From Nocardia wallacei (GTDB lineage: Bacteria > Actinomycetota > Actinomycetes > Mycobacteriales > Mycobacteriaceae): DNA of 64,000 nucleotides. The DNA is taken from assembly GCF_014466955.1 (NCBI RefSeq), contig NZ_AP023396.1, positions 2,914,001-2,978,000 of the forward strand, written 5' to 3'. This document shows, piece by piece, positions 16,139 to 25,368 of the stretch (its first letter is position 1; each line of letters starts with the position of its first letter). Under the pieces are notes generated by a model. It saw nothing but the letters and a program-made list of their open reading frames with translations. It did no database searches and had not been told where the DNA came from. The position numbers and the translations under genes are program-made.

Positions 16139-17443
16139 ATGTCGATTGCGTTCGAATCCGACGGCAAGGTATTGCCGAACTGGCAGCTGTTGCTGCGCGG
16201 TCTCGCCTTCCTGGTCGTGCTCGCCGCGGTGTCCGGTCTGATGATCGCGCGGTCCCAGGGCGCGTTCCGCGACACCGTGCGTGTGACGGCGGAACTGGTC
16301 AATGTGGGTGACGGCCTGCCCGCGAAGTCGGATGTGAAGTATCAGGGCGTTCTGGTCGGTCAGGTCACCGAGGTGGTCCCGTCGACCGACGGCGGTCCCA
16401 ACCACGTGCACATCGACATGAAACCCGGTCAGCTGTCGGGCATTCCGGCCACCGTGACCGCACGCGTCGTGCCGAGCAACGTGTTCGCGGTGCCCTCGAT
16501 CCAGCTGGTGTACAACGGCAGGGGCGCGCCGCTCGCCCCGGGCGCGCGCATCCCGGAGGACCGCAGCCAGGAGACCGTCCGGCTGCAGACCTCGCTCACC
16601 GCGCTCAGCCGAATCGCCGCCGCCGCAGGGCGTTCCGGCTCGGATCCGGCGCTGGGCATCCTGGCCGTCGTCGAACGCGCGACCGCCGGGCACGGCAGCG
16701 AGGCGGTCCGGGCGGGGGCGGAGCTGACCCGAATCGCCCAGGCGCTCAACGACACGATGGTCCCGGACGGTACCGGTTCCACCCTCGACGCGCTGACCCG
16801 AGCGCTCGACGGGCTGCGGTCCTCGGCGCCGGATCTGCTCGGCGCGGTGCACAGCGCGGTGACGCCGCTGCGCGCGGTAGCCGAGCGCCGCGACCAGCTG
16901 ACCACCTTGCTGACCGGCGGTCTGGCCACCACCGGGACCGTGGCGACGGCCCTCGAGAACAACACCGGCACCCTCACCGGCATCACCGGCAAACTCGGTC
17001 CGGCACTCGGCACGATCGCCGACGGCAGCCCGAACTTCGCGCAGATGGCGATCTCGCAGAGTCAGATGTCCTACGACTTCATCAAACTGTGGGACACGGC
17101 GGATCAGAACATGAACGCCAAGATCATCCTCGAACTCACCCCGCACCGGCAGTACACCCGCGCCGACTGCCCGCGCTACGGCGATCTCGAGGGGCCGAGT
17201 TGCCGGACCGGACCGCCGGGTGGCCCCACCATCATCGGGCCCAACGCGGCGCCGGTGAGTAGCCCCGCGCTGATCGGCGGCAATGTGGGGGCGATCGGCA
17301 GCCGGCAGGAGCAGGAGCAGATCGCCGCCATCCTCGGCGGGTCACCCAACGCCGCGGCCGACCTCCTGTTCGGCCCGCTGCTGCGGGGCAACGACGCCAA
17401 GCTGACCCCCGCGCCCGCACCGGCAGGAGAACCGCCGCGATGA
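16139..17443 (+). CDS. mceA: MceA-type substrate-binding protein
   Basis: A 434-residue Mce protein with one N-terminal membrane anchor (LLLRGLAFLVVLAAVSGLMI, about 19-38). The MCE/MlaD beta-barrel domain follows at about 46-125 (VTAELVNVGDGLPAKSDVKY, GVLVGQV), then a long helical region with the DQL/TTLL pattern. The C-terminus is low-complexity and proline-rich (PAPAPAGEPPR). Mce proteins are anchored outside the membrane and form a hexameric tube that carries hydrophobic substrates to the YrbE permease. Its stop overlaps the mceB start (ATGA). The residues near QYTRADCPRYGDLEG are the usual MceA C-terminal Cys segment. Confidence 0.93.
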   Translation: MSIAFESDGKVLPNWQLLLRGLAFLVVLAAVSGLMIARSQGAFRDTVRVTAELVNVGDGLPAKSDVKYQGVLVGQVTEVVPSTDGGPNHVHIDMKPGQLSGIPATVTARVVPSNVFAVPSIQLVYNGRGAPLAPGARIPEDRSQETVRLQTSLTALSRIAAAAGRSGSDPALGILAVVERATAGHGSEAVRAGAELTRIAQALNDTMVPDGTGSTLDALTRALDGLRSSAPDLLGAVHSAVTPLRAVAERRDQLTTLLTGGLATTGTVATALENNTGTLTGITGKLGPALGTIADGSPNFAQMAISQSQMSYDFIKLWDTADQNMNAKIILELTPHRQYTRADCPRYGDLEGPSCRTGPPGGPTIIGPNAAPVSSPALIGGNVGAIGSRQEQEQIAAILGGSPNAAADLLFGPLLRGNDAKLTPAPAPAGEPPR

Positions 17444-18477
17444 GTTACCGCAAACCGTTGCTGATCCTGATCCTGTTCCTCGTCGTCTCGATCGGGCTGA
17501 CCTGGACGATGTATGTCACCTTGTCGCGCAGCGTGAGTGGCAGGACCGAGACGTACTCGGCGATCTTCACCGATGTGTCGGGCCTGCACGCGGGCGACGA
17601 CGTGCGGATGGCCGGGGTCCGAGTGGGCCGGGTGCGGGCCGTCGACCTCGACGGGATCCGGGCCAAGGTGACCTTCGAGGTGCAGCGGGACCAGACGCTG
17701 TACGGCAACACCGCGGCCTCGGTCACCTACCAGAACCTCATCGGGCAGCGCTATCTCGGATTGTCGTTGCGGGACTTCGGCGATTCGAAGGCGCTGCGGC
17801 CGGGCGGTCAGATCCCCGTCGAGCACACCGAGCCCTCGTTCGATATCTCGCGGCTGCTCAACGGATTCGAGCCGCTGTTCAGCGTGCTCGATCCGCAGCA
17901 GGTCGACAACATCAGCGCGGCGGTGGTGCGGGCGTTGCAGGGCGACGACGGCGCCATCACCACCCTGATCGCCGAAACCGCTTCGCTCGCACAGGCGTTC
18001 GCGGGGCCGGATCAGGTCCTCGGGCAGGTGATCGACAATCTGAGCGCGGTGCTGGGCGACCTGTCGCGGCAGAGCGGCGAACTGAAGACCGTGCTACAGC
18101 AGACCCGCCGGATCTTCGACGGCCTGGCGCAGCATCGCGACGTGCTGTTCGGACAGGTCGAAGCGATCTCCGGCACGCTGGGCCGCGCCGCGGACGTGGT
18201 GCGTGGCGCCAGTCCGGCGCTGAACCAGTTCGTCGATCGCGAGCCGGGTTTCGCCCAGCACTTCGTCGAGGGCAAGGACAAGTTCGCCTATGTGGGTTTC
18301 AACCTGCCGTACCTGCTCAAGGGGCTGGCCCGGATCACCAACAACGGCGCCTTTCTCGACGCGTACGTCTGTGAGGTCAAGGTCAGCATGATCCCCGGGA
18401 TCGATCCGCTGATGTCGGCGATCCTCGGTCAGGTCACCCCCAGCGGCAGGGTCGAGAACTCCGGGATCTGTAGGTAG
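17440..18477 (+). CDS. mceB: MceB-type protein
   Basis: A 345-residue Mce protein. It has an N-terminal helix LLILILFLVVSIGLTWTMYV, the MCE domain at about 38-115 (YSAIFTDVSGLHAGDDVRMA, GVRVGRVRAVDLDG, YQNLIGQRYLGL) and the helical tail ending with a Cys pair (YVCEVKV and SGICR). The family tail motif RNN-like ITNNGAFLDAYVC is present. It is encoded between mceA and mceC with four-base and zero-base spacing respectively, so all are one transcript. It contributes one of the six subunits of the importer tube. Confidence 0.92.
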   Translation: MSYRKPLLILILFLVVSIGLTWTMYVTLSRSVSGRTETYSAIFTDVSGLHAGDDVRMAGVRVGRVRAVDLDGIRAKVTFEVQRDQTLYGNTAASVTYQNLIGQRYLGLSLRDFGDSKALRPGGQIPVEHTEPSFDISRLLNGFEPLFSVLDPQQVDNISAAVVRALQGDDGAITTLIAETASLAQAFAGPDQVLGQVIDNLSAVLGDLSRQSGELKTVLQQTRRIFDGLAQHRDVLFGQVEAISGTLGRAADVVRGASPALNQFVDREPGFAQHFVEGKDKFAYVGFNLPYLLKGLARITNNGAFLDAYVCEVKVSMIPGIDPLMSAILGQVTPSGRVENSGICR

Positions 18478-19536
18478 GTGGCGACGGTGAGACAACTGTT
18501 CCGGAGGCAGACCCGCGGGCGTCGCCGGCCGCTCGAGGAGTACAGCAAGCTGCGGATCGGGGTCGTCGCGGTGGCGGTGCTCGCGGTGGTCGTGGCGGTC
18601 ACCGTGTTCGTCAATTCGCTGCACCTCGGCCAGGAGACCTATCGGGCGAATTTCGCGCAGGCCGCGGGGCTCGGCGCGGGTGACGGCGTCACGCTCGCGG
18701 GCATTCAGGTCGGCACCGTCACCGGCACCCGGCTGGCGGGCGACCATGTGGTGGTCACCATGAAACTGCGGCGCGGGTTGCCGCTGGGCGCCGACTCGGG
18801 CGCGGCGATCAAGCTCACCACGCTGCTCGGTTCGCGCTATGTGGAACTGCGGCCCTCGGGTTCGGGTCGCCTGCCCGGCAACACCATCGCGCTCGCCCGC
18901 ACCGAGGTGCCCTACGACCTCGAGACCGCGCTGGAGAACGCCACCACCACCTTCTCCAGCATCGACGCCGACCGGGTCGCGCAGACCATGAGCGCGCTGA
19001 CCGAGCAGCTGCGCGGCACCCCGGCGCTGGTTCCCGACACGCTGCGGAACATGCGGACCCTGGCCACGGTGATCGGCGACCGGCGCGCGCAGCTCGGGCA
19101 GCTGCTCACCAGCACCGACCAGGTGACCACGCTGCTGCGCGAGCAGCAGACGGAGTTGGCCGGGATGGTCGCGCAGGGCCGGAATGTCCTGCAGGAGTTG
19201 ATTTCCCGGCAGCAGGCCATCGTGGGCCTGCTCAACGCCGCGACCACCCTGGTGCAGCAGCTGCAGCCGATCGCGGTGGACGATCAGCCCGAAATCCAGC
19301 AGCTGCTCGACAATCTGGCCCAGATGACGGGAATGATCGCCGGGCACGACGACCTGCTGCGCAACATTCTGCAGATTCTCCCCGTGCCGTGGCGGCTGTT
19401 CGCCAATGCCACCGGCACCGGTCAGGAATTGGTGGGCAACGGGCCCGACGGTGCGTTCATCGATTCCTTCATGTGCGCGCTGAGCGGTTACGCGCAGCGG
19501 GTCAACCAGCCGACCTACTTCCAGGACTGCAAATGA
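18478..19536 (+). CDS. mceC: MceC-type protein
   Basis: A 352-residue Mce protein. A basic N-terminus (RRQTRGRRRPLEEY) precedes a membrane anchor (VVAVAVLAVVVAVTVFVNSL), the MCE domain (YRANFAQAAGLGAGDGVTLA, GIQVGTVTG, TLLGSRYVELRP) and a long coiled helical region rich in QL. The start is GTG immediately after the mceB stop codon; there is no good ribosome site, which fits coupling. The ending NQPTYFQDC is characteristic of the C-type subunit. Its stop overlaps the start of mceD (ATGA). Confidence 0.92.
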   Translation: MATVRQLFRRQTRGRRRPLEEYSKLRIGVVAVAVLAVVVAVTVFVNSLHLGQETYRANFAQAAGLGAGDGVTLAGIQVGTVTGTRLAGDHVVVTMKLRRGLPLGADSGAAIKLTTLLGSRYVELRPSGSGRLPGNTIALARTEVPYDLETALENATTTFSSIDADRVAQTMSALTEQLRGTPALVPDTLRNMRTLATVIGDRRAQLGQLLTSTDQVTTLLREQQTELAGMVAQGRNVLQELISRQQAIVGLLNAATTLVQQLQPIAVDDQPEIQQLLDNLAQMTGMIAGHDDLLRNILQILPVPWRLFANATGTGQELVGNGPDGAFIDSFMCALSGYAQRVNQPTYFQDCK

Positions 19537-20648
19537 GAAGTGCGATTCGAGGGCTGAAGCTGGCGGCCGTGGCATTGCTCGGGGCGGTGCTGGCCGGATG
19601 TTCCAGCGGTCCGCTCGGTGGTATGACCGATTCGTCGATCACCGTGACGGCGCAATTCGCCAATGCGAACGGTCTGTACGTCGGCAATCCGGTGTCGGTG
19701 CTCGGCATGCGAATCGGCAAGGTGACCGACATTCAGCCGCGCGGCAACCGCGTGGACGTGACCATGAAAGTCGACAAGTGGGTGCGGATTCCGGCCGACG
19801 CCCAGGCGGTCACCGTCTCCGATTCGGTGCTGACCGACCGGCACATCGAGTTCACGCCGGTCTATCGCACCGGCCCGGTGCTGGCCGATCGCGCCGTGCT
19901 GGGTATCGACCGCACACGGACACCGGTCGAGTTCGACAGCCTGCTGGCGATGGCCGACAAATTGTCGAATTCACTGGGTAGCAACGACAACGGGCAGGGG
20001 CCGGTCGCCGGTCTGCTCGACATCGGGTCGCAGATCGCCGCCGGAAACGGCAACGAACTGCGCGACGCGATGAGCGAGCTGGCGCGTGCGCTGCAGCTCG
20101 GCCCGGACAACGGGGAGGCGACCCGCGCGGCCGTGACGAAGGTGGTCCAGAATCTCGACGCCCTCACCGCGGCCGCCGCACGCAACGATCAGGCGCTGCG
20201 CGACTTCGGGTCCGGCATCCGGACGCTCAGCGACATTCTGGCCGAACAGGATCTGGGATCCGGGGACACCGGGGCGAAGCTGAACCAGATCGTCACGCAG
20301 ATGACCGGCCTGATGGAGCGCAACCGCGGCAATCTCGCGAGACTGGCCTCGAATTCGAACACCATGACGAAATCCATGGCGGACTACAACGACAATCTCG
20401 CCGAGTTTCTCGACGTCTTCCCGCTGGTGACCGACAACGCATACAACGCGATCGACCCGAATCTGCGCGCGTTGCGCGGCACGGTCGGCCTGGACAGGTT
20501 CCTGCTGGACGGGCAGATGCTGAAGTCGGTGTGCAATCTGCTGGGGCTGCGGGAACTCGGCTGCGCGACCGGAACCGCGCGCGACATGGGGCCGGACTTC
20601 GGTATCGGCCAGATGCTCTCCGTGATCGCGGGAGCACCGCCGAAATAG
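19533..20648 (+). CDS. mceD: MceD-type protein with a lipobox
   Basis: A 371-residue Mce protein whose N-terminus is a signal peptide with the lipobox LAGC at about 22-25 (LLGAVLAGCSSG), so it is probably a lipoprotein. The MCE domain follows (VTAQFANANGLYVGNPVSVL, GMRIGKVTD, SVLTDRHIEFTP). In most mce operons only the E subunit is a lipoprotein; here both D and E have lipoboxes, a variation I believe also occurs in related actinomycetes. The start is set by the ATGA overlap with mceC; the longer open frame upstream is spurious. Confidence 0.9.
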   Translation: MRSAIRGLKLAAVALLGAVLAGCSSGPLGGMTDSSITVTAQFANANGLYVGNPVSVLGMRIGKVTDIQPRGNRVDVTMKVDKWVRIPADAQAVTVSDSVLTDRHIEFTPVYRTGPVLADRAVLGIDRTRTPVEFDSLLAMADKLSNSLGSNDNGQGPVAGLLDIGSQIAAGNGNELRDAMSELARALQLGPDNGEATRAAVTKVVQNLDALTAAAARNDQALRDFGSGIRTLSDILAEQDLGSGDTGAKLNQIVTQMTGLMERNRGNLARLASNSNTMTKSMADYNDNLAEFLDVFPLVTDNAYNAIDPNLRALRGTVGLDRFLLDGQMLKSVCNLLGLRELGCATGTARDMGPDFGIGQMLSVIAGAPPK

Positions 20649-20664
20649 CAGGAATGGCGAGAGT

Positions 20665-21783
20665 ATGAGGATGAAATTCGCTCCGGGACACCGTGGTTCG
20701 CGGCGCTGTCTGCTCGGTATCGCCGCGGTGGTGACCGTGTCGGCCACCGGCTGCTCGGTGAGCCTGGACAAACTTCCGCTGCCCGCGCCGGGCGTCGAGG
20801 GCTATTCGCTGACGGCCACGTTCGCCAACGCGCTCAATCTGCCGACCAAGGCGAAGGTCCGGCTCAACGGCGCCGACGTCGGCCAGGTCGAGTCGATGCA
20901 GGCGAAGGACTACACCGCCGTGGTGTCGATGCGCATCCGGTCCGGTGTGCTATTATCCGCGGGGACCACCGCCGAATTGCGTTCGGCCACACCGATGGGC
21001 GATGTCTTCGTCGCATTGACACCCCCGGCGCAGCCCGATCCCGGTGCGCCGAACCTCGCCGACGGGGCGAGCATTCCGCTGCGGTCGACCTCGGCGGCGG
21101 CGACCATCGAGGAGGTGCTCACCCGGGCCGCGCTGCTGGTCAACGGCGGTGCCATCGAGAATGTGACGAGCCTGGCGAACAGTCTCGGGGAGGCCGTGGG
21201 CGGCCGCGGCGACCGCTTGGCCACGCTGATCCGGGAGACCAGGGATCTGGTGCGCAATCTCGCGGCCCGTTCCGACCGCATTCGCGAAATACTTGCCAGT
21301 ACCGGCGAGGTGAGTGCGTCGCTGGCGGGGCAGCGTGCGGATGTGACCGATGCGATGGCCGCCGCCGGTCCGGCGCTGCAGGTCATCGGCGACAATACGC
21401 AGAACATCGTCGATCTCATCGGTCAGGTCAACCGGATCACCGATCAGCTCGCCAAATTCCCGTCGGTGCAGGGCGCCAACGACCGCAGCTTGATCCAGTC
21501 GGTGAACAAGCTGGCCGAGAACCTGAATATCGCGGCGAATTCGCCCGGCGCGAACCTCGACGCGCTCATCTCGAACGTGCCGCTGATCATGAAGGTGACG
21601 AATGCGGCCTCCGCCCACGTGAATGTCGATATCGCCAAGCTCGCGGTCGGCGCGGTGCCGGATCCGGGCAGTCCGGCCGACTCCGGTGGCCGGCCGCCGG
21701 ACGCGACGGACTGGGTGAATTTCATCGGATCGCTGTCGTACACCCTCGACCGTCTGAAGGACAGAGTCGAGCCGGGCCGATGA
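20665..21783 (+). CDS. mceE: MceE-type lipoprotein (LprK-like)
   Basis: A 372-residue Mce lipoprotein with a signal peptide ending SATGC, followed by the typical E-subunit linker SLDKLPLPAPGVEGYSL and the MCE domain (FANALNLPTKAKVRLNGADV, GQVESM, TPMGDVFVALTP). The rest is helical with a Gly/Pro-rich region (DPGSPADSGGRPPDATDW). The start region has two near ATGs (20665 and 20671); either is possible. Its stop overlaps the mceF start (ATGA). It forms the lipid-anchored subunit of the import tube. Confidence 0.92.
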   Translation: MRMKFAPGHRGSRRCLLGIAAVVTVSATGCSVSLDKLPLPAPGVEGYSLTATFANALNLPTKAKVRLNGADVGQVESMQAKDYTAVVSMRIRSGVLLSAGTTAELRSATPMGDVFVALTPPAQPDPGAPNLADGASIPLRSTSAAATIEEVLTRAALLVNGGAIENVTSLANSLGEAVGGRGDRLATLIRETRDLVRNLAARSDRIREILASTGEVSASLAGQRADVTDAMAAAGPALQVIGDNTQNIVDLIGQVNRITDQLAKFPSVQGANDRSLIQSVNKLAENLNIAANSPGANLDALISNVPLIMKVTNAASAHVNVDIAKLAVGAVPDPGSPADSGGRPPDATDWVNFIGSLSYTLDRLKDRVEPGR

Positions 21784-23054
21784 ACACAGGTGCTGTACGG
21801 AATGTCGTGCTGGAGCCGCCCGCGCGGGCGCTGGTGTACTCGGCGCGGCTGCTGTCGCGGCACCGCCTGCTGACCTCCGGGCTCGGGCTGGTGCTCGTGC
21901 TGGCGCTCGGCGTCGGGTATCTGCTGCTGGGCTCCTTGCAGATCAACCCGTTGCGGTCGCAATACCGGGTGCGGGTGGAGCTGGCGCAGTCCGGCGGGCT
22001 GCTGCCCGATCAGGACGTGACGCTGCGCGGGGTGCGGGTCGGGCGGGTGCGGGCCGTCGATGTGGACGGCGACAAGGTGGTCGCGGTCGCCGCCATCGAT
22101 TCCGGTGTGCGCATCCCGGTGGGTGGGGATGTGCGGGTTTCGTCGCTGTCGGCGGCCGGCGAGCAGTTCCTGGACTTCCTGCCCGCGACCCAGAGCGGGC
22201 CGTATCTGTCCGACGGCGACGTAATCACCCAGGAGCACACGGCGACTCCGGTCACCATGGCCACCGTGCTCGGCAGTATGAGCGGCACGCTGACGCAGAT
22301 CGATCCGGCCCAGATCGAGGGTATCGTCCGCGAACTCGGCGGGGGTTCGGCCGCGCCGGAGAAGCTGGCGGCGATCGTCGACGGCGGGATGTTCCTGCTC
22401 TCGACCCTGGATTCGGTGCTGCCGCAGACGGTTTCGCTGCTGCGCAACAGCAAGGCGGTGCTCACCACGCTCGGTGACGTCGCGCCGGGGCTGCGGGTGA
22501 CCGCGGGGAATCTGTCGCAGACGATGGCGGGCGTCGGGTCGATGGCGGACGGCTACGGGACATTGGTCGACGGTGCGCCGAATCTCCTTGCGGGAGTGGA
22601 CAATATCATCGCCGACAACTCGCCGACCATGGTGCAGCTGCTGGGCAATCTGACCACTACGGCGCAGATGGCGTATCTGCACATTCCGGCGCTCCAGGAA
22701 TTCTTCTGGCCGCAGCAGCGCACCGGTTCGACACTCGACGCGATCCATTCCGCGATGCACGACGGCGCGGTGTGGGCCATCGTCAGTCCCTACCCCAAAT
22801 ACTCCTGCGACTACGACCTGCCGCGCGATCCGGGATCGGTCCCCGACTATCCGGAGCCGTTCCTGCACGCGCGCTGCACCAACCCCGATCCGTCGATCCT
22901 GCCCCGCGGCGCCGCCAACGCGCCCCGGCCGCCGGGCGACAACACGGCCACCATTCCACCCGGCGTCGACCCGCTGCAGCGCGCGGACCCGACGCCCACC
23001 GGCCCCTACACCGTTCCGAACACCTACGGCGGCCCGTACGTGCCGGGAGGGTGA
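21780..23054 (+). CDS. mceF: MceF-type protein
   Basis: A 424-residue Mce protein with one N-terminal anchor (TSGLGLVLVLALGVGYLLLG at about 38-57), the MCE domain (YRVRVELAQSGGLLPDQDVT, GVRVGRVRAVDVDG, GEQFLDFLP) and a long helical tail. The C-terminal 60 residues are Pro/Asn-rich and contain the usual F-type Cys segment (YSCDYDLPRDPG, HARCTNPD). It is the last of the six Mce subunits and is followed 45 bases later by the Mce-associated protein. Confidence 0.92.
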   Translation: MNTGAVRNVVLEPPARALVYSARLLSRHRLLTSGLGLVLVLALGVGYLLLGSLQINPLRSQYRVRVELAQSGGLLPDQDVTLRGVRVGRVRAVDVDGDKVVAVAAIDSGVRIPVGGDVRVSSLSAAGEQFLDFLPATQSGPYLSDGDVITQEHTATPVTMATVLGSMSGTLTQIDPAQIEGIVRELGGGSAAPEKLAAIVDGGMFLLSTLDSVLPQTVSLLRNSKAVLTTLGDVAPGLRVTAGNLSQTMAGVGSMADGYGTLVDGAPNLLAGVDNIIADNSPTMVQLLGNLTTTAQMAYLHIPALQEFFWPQQRTGSTLDAIHSAMHDGAVWAIVSPYPKYSCDYDLPRDPGSVPDYPEPFLHARCTNPDPSILPRGAANAPRPPGDNTATIPPGVDPLQRADPTPTGPYTVPNTYGGPYVPGG

Positions 23055-23099
23055 CGCACCGCAGCCCCGGTGCGCCGGACGTGACGATGGGAGAGAACA

Positions 23100-23738
23100 A
23101 TGGACAGAACCTCTGTGGTGACCGCGGAGAAGGACGCCGCCGCAACGACGTCCGACGCCGTGAACGACGATGCTCCGCAGGACGTGGATGCCGCGGACTC
23201 CTCTCCGGCGGGAGCATCCGCGGCCGAAGCGGACCGGACGCACGGTGGCTCATGGCGACGATGGCTGCCGCGTCCGCTGACCGCTGTGCTGATCGTGCTG
23301 CTGGTGGTGGCGGTGGTCTGCGCGGTGGTCCTCGGCTGGAAGCTCGACAACCGCAACGACCGCGCCGACGCCGGTCTTGCCGCCCTGACCGCCGCCCAGA
23401 ACTACGCGGTCGCCCTCACCAGCATCGACTCGTCCCATCTCGACCCCGACTTCGCCACCGTTCTCAACGGCGCCACCGGCGAATTCAAAGACATGTACAG
23501 CAAATCCGCCGACCAACTCAAACCCATGCTCCTGCAAGCCAAGTCGGTCAGCAAGGGCCACGTAGTAGCCGCCAGCATCCAATCCGCCTCGGAATCCGAG
23601 GCGGTCATCATGCTCTTCGTAGACGCCGAAATAACCAACATAACCAACCCCCAACCCCGAATAGACCGCAACCGAATCCTCATGACCATGCAAAAAGTCG
23701 ACAACCACTGGCTCGCCAGCAAGGTAGAACTCCCCTGA
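23100..23738 (+). CDS. Mce-associated membrane protein
   Basis: A 212-residue protein with an acidic, disordered N-terminus of about 55 residues, one transmembrane helix (AVLIVLLVVAVVCAVVLGWK at about 61-80) and an extracytoplasmic NTF2-like domain (LAALTAAQNYAVALTSIDSS, FKDMYSKSADQLKPMLLQAK). This is the layout of the Mas/OmamA-like proteins that close mce operons and stabilise the importer. Only one copy is present, whereas many mce loci have two. Codon choice shifts in the last 300 bases to C- and A-rich codons, unlike the rest of the operon. Confidence 0.88.
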   Translation: MDRTSVVTAEKDAAATTSDAVNDDAPQDVDAADSSPAGASAAEADRTHGGSWRRWLPRPLTAVLIVLLVVAVVCAVVLGWKLDNRNDRADAGLAALTAAQNYAVALTSIDSSHLDPDFATVLNGATGEFKDMYSKSADQLKPMLLQAKSVSKGHVVAASIQSASESEAVIMLFVDAEITNITNPQPRIDRNRILMTMQKVDNHWLASKVELP

Positions 23739-24092
23739 GCCAGGCGTTCAGCAGTCGCCCTCCACCAATAACAGATAAGCGCACTCCAGGTGCACGATGC
23801 AAACTTACCGTCCGCGTGAACAAAGGTCCTGTGCCGCACCGGATCCGACGGATTCACCTGCCGATCAGTCCCACAGCTTGGAACACGGCAGGGTCGGCAG
23901 ATCTACGCGCACGTCGTCATCGACCGTGACAACCAAGTCCGGGAACTCTGCGACAAGAGAGCCGCCACACTCCGTATCTGCCCGGCAGTGGCCTGAAAAT
24001 CCAGCGTCAGTTCTCCGGACTCGATATGGATATGGCGCATGTTCTCCTCGCCAGACGACGTGAGAGGTCTCGGTACGAGGGGTGAGGGTGGT
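23739..24092. other. Gene-poor stretch with possible coding remnant
   Basis: No supported gene is visible in these 354 bases after the mce operon. On the plus strand one frame is open without any start codon from about 23822 to 24000, ending QIYAHVVIDRDNQV...ICPAVA and then a stop. It reads like the tail of a lost gene. The minus-strand ORF across the same region has no family features. I find no convincing terminator hairpin. Confidence 0.35.
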
Positions 24093-24482
24093 GTGGCGGA
24101 TTTGATTCCGTTGTCGAATCTGACGTCGGTGTCGACCAGCCCGCAGCAGGTGGCGGTTGCTGTCTTCAAGGATTGGGTGACGTACTCGAATTTACTGGTG
24201 GCGGATGGTCTTACGGTGACCGTGCCGACGGTCGATCAGTTGGATGGCGTGTGGAAACTCGGTGCGCGTTATTCGAGGTTTCCGATCACCGATCTGGGTG
24301 AGAAGTTGGCCGTGTGCGGGCTCGAGTTGGATTACGACGCTTCCTCGTACGGGCCGGTGGTTCCCGCAGGGATCGGGTGGTTGGCCTGTCGGGTGGTGGC
24401 GCGGGTGGATCTCGGTGGGGTGCGGTGTCTTCCAGGATGGGATGCTCGCGGAGCAGTGATGCCGGGTGGCGGGTTGCGGTAG
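24093..24482 (+). CDS. Hypothetical protein, unknown family
   Basis: A 129-residue ORF starting at GTG 24093, with a GGTGAGGG-like ribosome site 5 bases upstream; the frame is also open to an ATG at 24039. It contains MADLIPLSNLTSVSTSP, VFKDWVTYSN and LGARYSRFPITDLGEKLAVC, ending in a Gly-rich tail. No signal peptide, membrane helix or known motif is visible. Base composition is lower in GC than its neighbours and codons such as TTG and GAT are frequent, suggesting either acquired DNA or weak selection. It follows a stretch that looks like a gene remnant. Treat as uncertain. Confidence 0.4.
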   Translation: MADLIPLSNLTSVSTSPQQVAVAVFKDWVTYSNLLVADGLTVTVPTVDQLDGVWKLGARYSRFPITDLGEKLAVCGLELDYDASSYGPVVPAGIGWLACRVVARVDLGGVRCLPGWDARGAVMPGGGLR

Positions 24483-24605
24483 GGGGCCGCGGGCGTAGCC
24501 GGAGTGGCGATCGGGAGATGTGAAAACCCCCTCTTGCCCGCGTATCTCGGATAGCCTTGCCGACCGAAGGTTCGGGCGGAAGCAGCGACCACGGAGGGGA
24601 AGCGG

Positions 24606-25208
24606 ATGCAGAAGGCGGGACCTACCAATGTTGGTGAGCGCCGGGAGAAGCGGCCGCGTGAGGGGATATGGACCAAGGTCGGCGGGGCCGCCGGGGCGCT
24701 CGGTGTGCTGGTCACCGTCTTTTTCGGGATTCGTGAGTGCTCGCCGGACGACTCTTCCCCCCAAGCGGCCACCCAGCCTGCGCCTACGAGCTCCGCGGCT
24801 ACCCACTCGGTGACGCCCACACGGGGGCCTCTTGCCCAGGGACATCAGCGGCTCGCGAATGTGGAAGGGATAGACCTGGATACGGCCCGTGTGCAGGACC
24901 AGAATGAGCCGGGAATCGATGTGAGCCCATCGAAGACCGCCGACCAACTCAACGCGATGAGCAACGGGACGCCGCGTTTCGCCGTCGCGGACCACGCCGG
25001 CACGGCCGCCGATGTGCGGGACCGCTGTCACGATATGCCCCCGGGATCCTGGACGAAGACCCTGCCGAACCTCTACGCCCGGCATCTGGGCGACAAGGTC
25101 TGCGTCCGGACCGACCAGAGCAACCTCTCCGCCCTCACCCTGACTCACATCCCCTCGGCGGCGGAGCAGTACGTCGAGTTCGATTACATCACCTGGCAGG
25201 ACCGCTGA
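24606..25208 (+). CDS. Hypothetical single-pass membrane protein
   Basis: A 200-residue protein from an ATG with GGAGGGGAAGC upstream. A basic cytoplasmic N-terminus (ERREKRPREGIWTKV) is followed by one membrane helix (GGAAGALGVLVTVFFGI at about 28-44), a Ser/Thr/Pro-rich linker (AATQPAPTSSAATHSVTP) and a soluble extracytoplasmic domain. Its final part (LYARHLGDKVCVRTDQSNL, YVEFDYITW) resembles small secreted-domain proteins common in Nocardia and Streptomyces. I do not recognise a function. It has no operon partner. Confidence 0.7.
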   Translation: MQKAGPTNVGERREKRPREGIWTKVGGAAGALGVLVTVFFGIRECSPDDSSPQAATQPAPTSSAATHSVTPTRGPLAQGHQRLANVEGIDLDTARVQDQNEPGIDVSPSKTADQLNAMSNGTPRFAVADHAGTAADVRDRCHDMPPGSWTKTLPNLYARHLGDKVCVRTDQSNLSALTLTHIPSAAEQYVEFDYITWQDR

Positions 25209-25368
25209 CACCTCTGCGGCGGAATCCTTCCGTTCGGATGCGACCCTGGTAGCTGCGGACCGTACCCTCGGGTGTGGTAACGATTGAATCTGGTCGGGTG
25301 ATTAGCATTGCGGTGGGCGGTGCTGAGGCAGTCGTTGTCGTGGGGCGGGAGTGAGGGAGGTTGTCGAG

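Noticed and set aside
21444..23243. 599-residue minus-strand ORF
   Set aside because: It is a shadow of mceF and the end of mceE: the translation is Arg/Gly/His-rich with no motif, while the plus-strand genes fit the mce operon.
24192..25211. 339-residue minus-strand ORF across 24-25 kb
   Set aside because: It is antisense to the single-pass membrane protein at 24606, which has a good ribosome site, a membrane helix and sensible composition; the antisense product is Arg/Pro/His-rich shadow sequence.
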